Shown: positions 1 through 7,195 of the stretch, in pieces | Layout of the letters: the number at the start of each line of letters is the position of its first letter | Numbering within the stretch: the stretch's first letter is position 1 | From: Roseomonas sp. KE2513 | GTDB lineage: Bacteria > Pseudomonadota > Alphaproteobacteria > Acetobacterales > Acetobacteraceae | Reading direction: 5' to 3' | DNA length: 64,000 bases | Assembly: GCF_016107305.1 (NCBI RefSeq) | Contig: NZ_RCVR01000023.1 | Location: forward strand, 1 to 64,000 | The notes under the pieces: model-generated | Told to the model about the DNA's origin: nothing | The model's database searches: none | What the model saw: only the letters and a program-made list of their open reading frames with translations | Position numbers and translations under genes: made by a program

Positions 1-66
1 CGCGGCTGAACGGGGAGGTCCTGAAGCCCCGCGGGTTGGTTCTTCCAGCCCGGGGTAAGGCAGGCC

Positions 67-147
67 AGGCCGGGCGCAGGGGCGCCCGGCCTGTTACGCC
101 TTGGTGGTCTCTGAAAACTGGCGCCGCGCCCTTCTCGGGCGCGGCGC
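67..147 (+). terminator. Two consecutive GC-rich hairpins upstream of the epimerase gene
   Basis: Two perfect 11-bp stems occur in a row. The first pairs 67-77 with 82-92 around an AGGG loop. The second pairs 121-131 with 137-147 around a TTCTC loop. Neither is followed by a clear T-run, but both are followed at once by GTTAC and then a CCTT-like stretch. They probably end transcription of a gene to the left of the window, or separate it from the polysaccharide locus. The rest of 1-181 shows nothing I recognise. Confidence 0.4.
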
Positions 148-181
148 GTTACCCTTTGCACCCTGTTGAAAGGATCCGTGC

Positions 182-1306
182 GTGGCGACCTATCTCCTGA
201 CCGGGGGCTGCGGCTTCATCGGCTCCCACCTCTCGGAGGCGTTGCTCGCCCGCGGCGACAGGGTCCGCGTGCTGGACGACCTTTCGACGGGCAAGCACGA
301 GAACCTCCCGCAAGGCGTGTCCCTCATCGAGGCGGACGTTGCCGATGCCGCCGCCGTGCGCGCGGCGATGGAAGGCGTGGACGGGTGCTTTCACCTCGCC
401 GCCATCGCTTCGGTCGAGCGGGGCGTACGGGAGTTGCTGAACACGCACCGCGTGAACCTCTCGGGCACGCTCGCGGTCTTCGACGCCGCCTCCCCCCGCC
501 GCCTGCCGGTGGTCTACGCCTCCTCCGCTGCGGCCTATGGCGACGCGGGCCCGCTGCCGCTTGAGGAGACGACCTATCCGCGGCCGCTCTCGGCCTATGG
601 CGCGGACAAGCTGGGCTGCGAGCAGCACGCGCGCGCGGCCGGCCAGGTGCACCGCCTGCCGACCTGCGGACTTCGCTTCTTCAATGTCTTCGGCCCGCGG
701 CAGGACCCGGCTTCGCCGTATTCCGGGGTGATCTCCATCTTCTGCAACCGCCTTTCCGGTAGGGAGCCGGTGGACCTCTACGGCGACGGCGAGCAGACCC
801 GCGACTTCATCTTCGTCGCCGACGTGGTCGCGGCGCTGCTGGCCGCGATGGACAGGGCTTCCCCCGAAGCGCCCGTGCTCAACGTCTGCACGGGCCGCCC
901 CACCTCGGTCCGCGCCCTGGCGGAGACGATCGGCTCGATCCTCGGCATGGTGCCGGAGCTGCGCAACAAGCCGCCGCGGCTGGGCGAGATCCGCCACTCC
1001 CTGGGCAGCCGTGTGCGGGCGGTGGAGACACTTGGACTGGGCGAGCCCATCGCGCTACGAGACGGGCTTGCGGCAACGCTCGAGTGGATGCGTACCGGCG
1101 AGGTTCGGACGCCCTATTTGAGCAGCCAAGCGACGAGCCAGGTGATGGCAGCCCAGAGCAGGACGGAAGCACCGACGATGATGAGCGTGGCAAGCGGCCA
1201 GCCGAGCCGGTCGACGGACATCGCCTCCCTGCCGACGACATCGGCGGCGGACGAGACGCCCGCCACGTCCTCCTCGACAGCGACCGTTTTAGGCTTGGCT
1301 CCGTAG
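182..1306 (+). CDS. NAD-dependent epimerase/dehydratase (sugar-nucleotide epimerase, GalE-like)
   Basis: Extended short-chain dehydrogenase of 374 residues that probably interconverts nucleotide sugars for polysaccharide synthesis in the cytoplasm. The N-terminal Rossmann motif TGGCGFIGSH (residues 7-16) binds NAD. The catalytic YxxxK is Y139-K143 and the Ser cluster is S114-S115. The start is GTG. The family core ends near residue 313 (TPYL). The last 61 residues are low-complexity and lie antisense to the small gene at 1114-1317, so the native C-terminus has probably lost its stop or run through. It heads the exopolysaccharide locus. The substrate cannot be told from sequence; UDP-glucose/UDP-galactose or a uronic acid are options. 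Confidence 0.85.
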   Translation: MATYLLTGGCGFIGSHLSEALLARGDRVRVLDDLSTGKHENLPQGVSLIEADVADAAAVRAAMEGVDGCFHLAAIASVERGVRELLNTHRVNLSGTLAVFDAASPRRLPVVYASSAAAYGDAGPLPLEETTYPRPLSAYGADKLGCEQHARAAGQVHRLPTCGLRFFNVFGPRQDPASPYSGVISIFCNRLSGREPVDLYGDGEQTRDFIFVADVVAALLAAMDRASPEAPVLNVCTGRPTSVRALAETIGSILGMVPELRNKPPRLGEIRHSLGSRVRAVETLGLGEPIALRDGLAATLEWMRTGEVRTPYLSSQATSQVMAAQSRTEAPTMMSVASGQPSRSTDIASLPTTSAADETPATSSSTATVLGLAP

Positions 1307-1317
1307 TGGACCTCCAC
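1114..1317 (-). CDS. Small single-pass membrane protein, convergent with and overlapping the epimerase gene
   Basis: Unrecognised protein of 67 residues. The GTG start at 1317 is preceded by a strong AAAAGGAG ribosome site 7 bases upstream, which decides the start; the longer reading to 1395 lacks such a site. Residues 1-36 are polar. Residues about 39-66 form one long hydrophobic helix ending in WLLK, so it is probably tail-anchored in the inner membrane. It overlaps the last 193 bases of the epimerase gene, and its stop falls almost exactly where the epimerase family core ends. Function unknown. Confidence 0.6.
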   Translation of the reverse strand: MEVHYGAKPKTVAVEEDVAGVSSAADVVGREAMSVDRLGWPLATLIIVGASVLLWAAITWLVAWLLK

Positions 1318-1397
1318 CTGCGCTCTCCTTTTGGTGCCACGGCGATCGGCCCCGGCGGGATCGATTCTCAGAGGTATTCGCGGCAGTGCGCGCATCT

Positions 1398-1417
1398 AGG
1401 GCGGTCTGAACCGCCCT
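1398..1417. repeat. Short perfect inverted repeat between the small membrane gene and the amidotransferase gene
   Basis: AGGGCGGT pairs with ACCGCCCT around a CTGA loop, an 8-bp stem. It sits between two divergently read genes, just downstream (minus strand) of a TTGACG sequence at 1418-1423. It may be an operator or a weak terminator. I cannot distinguish these. Confidence 0.3.
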
Positions 1418-1514
1418 CGTCAATATTTCGCGAGCATGAACTCCGGGCCGATCCACCGGAAACCGTTTCGTTGTCGCCCCGTTACCACAGCTCGATCCAT
1501 GAGGGGGTTTTCTG

Positions 1515-3449
1515 ATGTGCGGGATCGTTGGCCTGTTCAGCCCGGGCTCGCGGGCTGTGCCCGCGGGCGCCGACTTGCGGCGCATGGCCGATGCCCTGCG
1601 CCACCGCGGCCCTGACGGCGCCGGCTACCATGAAGAGCCTGGGCTGGGCCTCGGACACCGGCGTCTGGCGATCGTGGACCTCAGCGGCGGCGCGCAGCCG
1701 ATGACGACCGCCGACGGCGCGGTGGTGATCTCCTTCAACGGGGAGATCTACAATCACCTCGCGCTGCGGCGAGAACTTGAAGCCGCCGGGCACCGCTTCC
1801 GCACCCATTCCGATACCGAGGCTATCCTGCACGCCTGGACGCAGTGGGGCGTCGGCTGCCTGGACCGTCTCGCGGGGATGTTCGCCTTCGCTCTCTGGGA
1901 CCGTGCGCAGGGCACGCTGCTGCTTGCGCGCGACCAACTCGGCGAGAAGCCGCTCTACTACCTGCAGCGCCCCTCCGGCGGGATGGCCTTCGCTTCCGAG
2001 CTGGGGGCGCTGCTCACGCTGCCAGACGTGCGGCGCCGCCTGGACCCCTCGGCGGTGGAGGACTTCCTGGCGCTCGGCTACGTGCCCGACCCGCACTCGA
2101 TCTACCGCGACATCCTGAAGCTGCCGCCCGGGCACTTCCTGCTGCTGAACATCGATGCCCCGTCCTCGGCGCCTCTTCCTGCGCCCCGGGCCTACTGGCG
2201 CGCGCCGACCTCGGTGCGGGCTGCGCCGGAGGAGGCCGCGGCCAGCCTTGGCGAGCGGCTGCGCGGCAGTGTGCGGGACCGGCTGATGTCCGACGTGCCG
2301 CTGGGCGCCTTCCTCTCGGGCGGCGTCGATTCCGGTACGATCGTCGCGCTGGCCGCTGAGATCTCCTCCACGCCTCTCGCCACCTTCACCATGGGCTTCC
2401 CCGGGGCCAGCGACGAGCGCCCGCGCGCCGCGCAGATCGCCGAGGCCCACGGCACGCAGCACCATGCGGAGACCGGCAGCGCCGACTACATCGAGGCGGC
2501 GCGGCGGCAGGCGGCGATCTTCGGCGAGCCCTTCGGCGACCACTCGGCCGTGCCGACGCTGGCCGTCTGCGCCATGGCCCGTCGCCACGTTACCGTTGCG
2601 CTCTCGGGCGATGGCGGTGACGAGGTCTTCGCGGGATACCGGCGCTACCGCTTCCACACCCTCGCCGAGGCGGTGCGGAAGCTGCTGCCGGCCTCGCTCC
2701 GGCGCAGTGCGGTGGCAGGCCTCGCCCGTGCCTACCCGACCCTTGCCGGCGCTCCCCGCTGGCTGCGGGCAAAGAGCACGCTGACCGAGCTGAGCCTCGA
2801 CAGCGCGATGGGCTACTATCGCACCGTCTGCAAGCTGCAGGACGAGCGGCGGCGCGGGCTGCTCTCGCCGTCCATGCGGAGCGCCCTCTCCGGTCACGAT
2901 CCTTCCGAGCGCTTCGCCACCCTCATGGCCGAGTGCGATCCGGACGAGCCGCTGCTGCAGGCGCAGTACGCGGATATCCACACCTACCTGCCCGGTGACA
3001 TTCTGACGAAGGTGGACCGCACGAGCATGGCGGTTTCGCTTGAGGTGCGCCCGCCTCTGCTCGATCCGGGCGTGGTGGATTTCGGCCTCGGCCTTCCCGC
3101 CGGGCTGAAGCTGCGCGGCGGCATCGGCAAGCAGCTTCTCCGAGAGGTGGCGGGTTCGCTCCTGCCACCAGCGGTGCTCTCGGCGCCGAAGCAGGGCTTC
3201 GCGGACCGCATTGGGGACCAGTTCCGCTCGCGAGCACCGGAGGTTCGTGCGCGCCTCGGCGGCGAGGCGATGATGGATTCAGGCCTTTTCGACCGGGCGC
3301 AGCTCATCCGCCTCGTGGACGAGCACGCGGAAGGCCGCGCCGACCACTCCCAGGCCCTGTGGCAGCTTCTTGTCTTCGAGGGCTTCCTGGCCTCCGAGAC
3401 CCCGGACCTGGACGGCATCCTGCCCGAGAGGGACGTGGTTGGGGCATGA
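1515..3449 (+). CDS. Asparagine synthase-type amidotransferase of the exopolysaccharide locus
   Basis: Glutamine-hydrolysing amidotransferase of 644 residues. The N-terminal nucleophile C2 (MCGIVG), RHRGPDG (29-35) and NGEIYN (75-80) form the class II glutaminase domain. SGGVDSG at 268-274 is the ATP-pyrophosphatase loop of the synthetase domain. The family makes asparagine. In polysaccharide and PEP-CTERM loci its relatives are thought to amidate a sugar carboxylate or another precursor, which I consider more likely here from context. The start has GAGGGGG 8 bases upstream. Its stop overlaps the flippase start (ATGA), so the two are translationally coupled. Confidence 0.88.
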   Translation: MCGIVGLFSPGSRAVPAGADLRRMADALRHRGPDGAGYHEEPGLGLGHRRLAIVDLSGGAQPMTTADGAVVISFNGEIYNHLALRRELEAAGHRFRTHSDTEAILHAWTQWGVGCLDRLAGMFAFALWDRAQGTLLLARDQLGEKPLYYLQRPSGGMAFASELGALLTLPDVRRRLDPSAVEDFLALGYVPDPHSIYRDILKLPPGHFLLLNIDAPSSAPLPAPRAYWRAPTSVRAAPEEAAASLGERLRGSVRDRLMSDVPLGAFLSGGVDSGTIVALAAEISSTPLATFTMGFPGASDERPRAAQIAEAHGTQHHAETGSADYIEAARRQAAIFGEPFGDHSAVPTLAVCAMARRHVTVALSGDGGDEVFAGYRRYRFHTLAEAVRKLLPASLRRSAVAGLARAYPTLAGAPRWLRAKSTLTELSLDSAMGYYRTVCKLQDERRRGLLSPSMRSALSGHDPSERFATLMAECDPDEPLLQAQYADIHTYLPGDILTKVDRTSMAVSLEVRPPLLDPGVVDFGLGLPAGLKLRGGIGKQLLREVAGSLLPPAVLSAPKQGFADRIGDQFRSRAPEVRARLGGEAMMDSGLFDRAQLIRLVDEHAEGRADHSQALWQLLVFEGFLASETPDLDGILPERDVVGA

Positions 3450-4990
3450 GCGGAGCGGCGTCCGGCGATGGCGGGAGCATTCTCGCTCGCACGGCGCGCG
3501 GCGCGGGCTGGGTCATCGCCTGGCGCGCGGCGACGCGGCTGCTTGGGCTTTGCAGCACGCTCATCCTCGTGCGGTTGCTGGCGCCCGCTGACTTCGGCCT
3601 CGTCTCCCTCGCGGCCGCGGTCGCGGCGACGCTCGACACTGCGCTGTCCTTCGGCGTGGAGGACCAGATCGTGCGCGCCCATTCGCCGGGGCGCGACCTC
3701 TACGACACGGCCTTCACGCTGAATTTGCTCCGCGCCGGCCTGCTCGCGCTCATCGTCGCGCTGGCCGCGGCACCTGCCGCGGGGTTCGTCCATGACCCGC
3801 GGCTGGAAGGCGTGCTCCTCGCCCTCGCGGCCTCCGCCATGATCTCGGGGCTGGAGAACGTGGGCACGGCCGATTTCCGCCGGAACCTCGACTTCGCGAA
3901 GGAATTCCGCCTGATGCTGATGCCGCGTCTGCTCGGCATCGCCGTCACCATCGGCAGCGCCTTCGTGCTGCACAGCCACTGGGCCCTGGTGGCGGGCATT
4001 CTCGTGAACCGAGCGGGCGTGATCGGCATGGGCTACGCGATGCACCCGTTCCGGCCGCGCCTTTCGCTCTCCGCCTGGCGGCAGCTGGCGGGTGTTTCGT
4101 TCTGGAGTTGGGCTCTGGGTCTCGTCACGCTGCTTCGCGACCGTTCGGACAGCCTCGTGGTCGGGCGCAGCCTCGGCACCACGGGGAATGGGTTCTACGC
4201 CGTCGGAATCGAGGTCGCGGCACTGCCGGCCACCGAGATGGTGGACCCGCTCTGCCGCGCCTGCATGCCCGGCTTCGCCGAGGCCGCCCGTAGTGACCAG
4301 GGGGCGGCCGAGTCCTACCTCCGCATCATCGCGACGATGGCACTGCTCACCCTGCCGGCGGGCATCGGCGTCTCACTAATGGCGGGGCCAGTGGTGGCGC
4401 TCGCCTTCGGACGGGAATGGCTGGCCGCAGTGCCGGTGGTGGCCATCGTCGGCGCGGCCTACTCGATCGTTCTCTTCGGCAATGTCAGCAGCGCGCTGCT
4501 GAACGCCCAGGCTTGGCTGAGCGGGATCTTTCGTCTCACCTTCGGCGCCGGTATCCTGCGCGCGCTGTTGCTCGTGCTCCTCGTGCCCCGCTTCGGCCTG
4601 ACGGGCGCTGCGGTGGCATTGAGTGTATCGGTGGTGGCGGAACAGTCGGTGCTGATCCTTTGCGCGATGCACCGGCTCGGCTTGCGGGCGGCGGATTTCA
4701 TCGCTGCCTCCTGGCGCCCGGCGATCGCCTGTACGGCTATGGCGGCGGTGCTCTGGGCTGGCGGTTGGGGCTGGGCGGCGGCGCCCGAGAGCGCGGGCGC
4801 CGCCGTACGGGAACTCGCCATTGGCGTGCCGCTCGGTGCAGCGGTCTATGCGGCCGTCCTTATGGGGCTGTGGTTCGCCTGCGGGGCGCCGCGCTCGGCG
4901 GAGGCGGACCTGCTGGGATTCATTGGCCGCACGGGCCGCGCCGCACTCGGGCGCATCGCGATCGGGCTACCGGCGGGGCGGGCTTCCTGA
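3446..4990 (+). CDS. Polysaccharide flippase (Wzx/MOP superfamily, lipopolysaccharide biosynthesis protein)
   Basis: Integral membrane protein of 514 residues with about 12-14 hydrophobic segments spread over its whole length, as in Wzx/RfbX-type flippases. Early residues read LLGLCSTLILVRLLAPADFG, which matches the family's typical first helix followed by L-x-P-x-D-F/Y-G. It should move lipid-linked polysaccharide units across the inner membrane. The ATG at 3446 overlaps the previous stop; a longer frame upstream lies inside the amidotransferase gene and is rejected. The stop overlaps the next start (TGATG). Confidence 0.85.
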   Translation: MSGAASGDGGSILARTARGAGWVIAWRAATRLLGLCSTLILVRLLAPADFGLVSLAAAVAATLDTALSFGVEDQIVRAHSPGRDLYDTAFTLNLLRAGLLALIVALAAAPAAGFVHDPRLEGVLLALAASAMISGLENVGTADFRRNLDFAKEFRLMLMPRLLGIAVTIGSAFVLHSHWALVAGILVNRAGVIGMGYAMHPFRPRLSLSAWRQLAGVSFWSWALGLVTLLRDRSDSLVVGRSLGTTGNGFYAVGIEVAALPATEMVDPLCRACMPGFAEAARSDQGAAESYLRIIATMALLTLPAGIGVSLMAGPVVALAFGREWLAAVPVVAIVGAAYSIVLFGNVSSALLNAQAWLSGIFRLTFGAGILRALLLVLLVPRFGLTGAAVALSVSVVAEQSVLILCAMHRLGLRAADFIAASWRPAIACTAMAAVLWAGGWGWAAAPESAGAAVRELAIGVPLGAAVYAAVLMGLWFACGAPRSAEADLLGFIGRTGRAALGRIAIGLPAGRAS

Positions 4991-6015
4991 TGGACTCCGT
5001 GCCGCAGCGCGACCGTGGGGGCGTCGCTATCGCCGAGCAGGACCTGGCGCCCTGGAGCATCGCCGTCTTCGCGCGCAATGAGGCGTCCTCGCTCGGGCGC
5101 TGCTTCGAGGCACTGGCCGCCGCGACCGCGGGGCTGCGCGCGGAGGTCTCGGTCGTGCTGAACGGCACGACGGACGGCTCCGACAGCGCGGCACCGGCGC
5201 TGATGCAGGCCCTGGGCCTCAAAGGGCGCGTCTGGTCGATCCTGCACGCCGACAAGTCGAACGCCATCAACCAGTACCTGCACCGCCTGCGCCCACCGGC
5301 CGGACTGCACGTCTTCGTGGATGCTTATGCGGCCGTGGCGCCCGACGCGCTGCGCCGGCTGGCCGCGCGTCTGGCGGCGGAACCGCTCGCCATGGCCGCC
5401 GCGGCCGTGCCGAGCGCCGGACGCAGCGCGGCGGCGCTGAAGGCGGACATGCTGCGCCACCCCGGCCTGCACGGCTCCCTCTTCGCGCTGCGCGATGGCT
5501 TCGTGCAGCGACTCGTCGCCGCCGGGCTGCGGCTGCCGGTCGGACTCTACCGGGGGGACGGTCTGCTTGGGTCCTTCGTCATGCACGACCTCGACGCGGC
5601 GGGCAGCCCCTGGCGCTCGCCCCTCGTCGCGGTGGTGCCAGAGGCAACCTGGACGCTGCGGCCGCTCCGGCCCTGGCACCCCGCGGACCTCCGGCGGCAC
5701 TGGCGGCGGCTGGTGCAGCAGGGGCGCGGCCGGTTGGAGGGGCGCGCCATCCGCCACATGATCTATCCTGGCGCCGGTGGTCCCGGCGGCTTCGCGGCCC
5801 TGCCGGAGAATGCGGACCGCATGATCCTCGACTGGCTGTCCTCCGTACCGGACGCCGCACCGGACCCGCGGCGTGACCCCTTCGCGGCCCTGGCACTGCG
5901 GCGCCTGCGCCGTACGGTGCCGCCCGCCCCGGCCGCGCTTCAGCCGCGGCTGGTCGCGACGGTGGGGCAGGCCGGGCTGCCCGTGCCGGAAACCGCCACG
6001 GCGGTGCGGCCATGA
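4990..6015 (+). CDS. Glycosyltransferase family 2-like protein
   Basis: Protein of 341 residues with a GT-A type N-terminal half: the segment SIAVFARNEASSLGRC starts the nucleotide-binding fold, followed by VLNGTTDGS. It is predicted to transfer a sugar to a lipid-linked or growing polysaccharide. The usual DxD metal motif is not evident; the equivalent position reads VFVDAYA. The C-terminal third is Pro/Arg/Ala-rich with no clear membrane helices. The start at 4990 shares one base with the flippase stop. The acyltransferase gene on the other strand ends just downstream at 6030. Confidence 0.7.
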   Translation: MDSVPQRDRGGVAIAEQDLAPWSIAVFARNEASSLGRCFEALAAATAGLRAEVSVVLNGTTDGSDSAAPALMQALGLKGRVWSILHADKSNAINQYLHRLRPPAGLHVFVDAYAAVAPDALRRLAARLAAEPLAMAAAAVPSAGRSAAALKADMLRHPGLHGSLFALRDGFVQRLVAAGLRLPVGLYRGDGLLGSFVMHDLDAAGSPWRSPLVAVVPEATWTLRPLRPWHPADLRRHWRRLVQQGRGRLEGRAIRHMIYPGAGGPGGFAALPENADRMILDWLSSVPDAAPDPRRDPFAALALRRLRRTVPPAPAALQPRLVATVGQAGLPVPETATAVRP

Positions 6016-6029
6016 GCGGCCGGACCGGA

Positions 6030-7136
6030 TTATGGTGGCGGCACGCCCCTCCTCCCCAGGGCCGCCCGCGCGCGCGCTACCAGCCCGGGCAACGAGCGCG
6101 GGCGCAGGGCCTCCGCCCAGGCGAGTGTCGCGGCATCCGTGGCAAGGCTCCGCTTGTAGCGGTCGTCGCCGCCGAGAAAGTCGTAGGTGTCGTCGCCGGC
6201 CGCCAGCGCGCGCTCGATCGCGAGATGATGGCAGGTGAGGCCCGGCTTGGCCTGCGGGTCGGGCAGCGCGTAGTCGAAGCCGCTCTGATAGGCGCAGACA
6301 TGGCCGCCGAGGCGGAAGTTGTAGAGGTAGCCGATCGTCCGCTCTCCGGCCGTCGCGCGCAGCAGGTCCACCTCGCCCCGGGGCACGCCGCGCGCGACCA
6401 GCGCCCGGTGGAAGCGGAGCATGAAGGGATCGGCGAAGGCGCCCCGCTGGCCGCGGGCGCGCCAGGCGGCGCCATGGAGATCCACCAGGGCGTCGAGCCA
6501 GGCCAGCGCCTCCGGAACCGTCTCCGCCCTCTCAAGGACGAGCGGGCCGGCTCCGGCGTAGCGGCGGGACGAGCGGCGGAGCTGCTGGCGGGTGTTGGCG
6601 CTGAGGGCCGAAAGGTAGCCACCTTCCGTGCCGCGGAGCGAGTCGAGGCGAACGAGGGGCGCGCGACGCTCCTGCACCCTCGCCAGGACCGCGCCCGCTT
6701 CCTCAGCGGCGAGGAGGAGGGAAGGTTTCACCCCGCTCAGCCGCAGCCCCGCGATGCCCGGTGCGGCCAGGGCGGCCCGGATCATCGCGGCCTGTGTCGC
6801 CGCGCCCTCGGCTCTGGCAAGCAGGGGGCCGTTGTGCTCCACGAAGGGCGCGTCGAGCACCTCATCCCCGGCCTCCGTCAGGGAGAGGCGGCGCAGAAGG
6901 GGGCGGCCGTGGCGGTTGAGCAGCGCGAGGCCGACGAGGCGCCCGCCCCGCTCCGCGCGCAGCAGGAAGGGGTCGGGGAAGCGCTCCTCCGCGAGGCAGC
7001 CCACCCAGGTCCAGCTGCGGAAGAAGGGGGCGGCCGCGCGCGACTCGAGCTGCCGCCAGAGGGACTCCACCCCCGCGAGGTCACCGGCCGGGGCCAGCGT
7101 GACCTCAAGCACCGAATGCGTTCCCGTCCCATCCAT
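6030..7136 (-). CDS. GNAT-fold acyltransferase of the CelD/FemAB-like family
   Basis: Protein of 368 residues resembling the CelD/BcsL acetyltransferase domain (PF13480), found in many exopolysaccharide loci. An N-terminal segment reads FFRSWTWVGCLAE; the family commonly has such an aromatic W-rich motif. A GNAT-like core carries ERTIGYLYNFRLGGHVCAYQ and the C-terminus has YKRSLA, a motif of this family. It is inferred to acylate a polysaccharide sugar or lipid precursor. It is the only minus-strand gene inside an otherwise plus-strand cluster, with only 59 bases to the next gene's start. The ATG at 7136 has a poor ribosome site, so a GTG eight codons later is possible. Confidence 0.75.
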   Translation of the reverse strand: MDGTGTHSVLEVTLAPAGDLAGVESLWRQLESRAAAPFFRSWTWVGCLAEERFPDPFLLRAERGGRLVGLALLNRHGRPLLRRLSLTEAGDEVLDAPFVEHNGPLLARAEGAATQAAMIRAALAAPGIAGLRLSGVKPSLLLAAEEAGAVLARVQERRAPLVRLDSLRGTEGGYLSALSANTRQQLRRSSRRYAGAGPLVLERAETVPEALAWLDALVDLHGAAWRARGQRGAFADPFMLRFHRALVARGVPRGEVDLLRATAGERTIGYLYNFRLGGHVCAYQSGFDYALPDPQAKPGLTCHHLAIERALAAGDDTYDFLGGDDRYKRSLATDAATLAWAEALRPRSLPGLVARARAALGRRGVPPP

Positions 7137-7195
7137 GGTTGCCAGCGGACCACGGCGGCGCCCCGGCGAGAAGACGTTGCGCGGAGAAATCGTCG

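Noticed and set aside
1482-2981. Minus-strand open frame of 499 codons across the amidotransferase gene
   Set aside because: Antisense shadow rich in Arg/His/Gly/Gln with no motif; the plus strand has all catalytic motifs of asparagine synthase.
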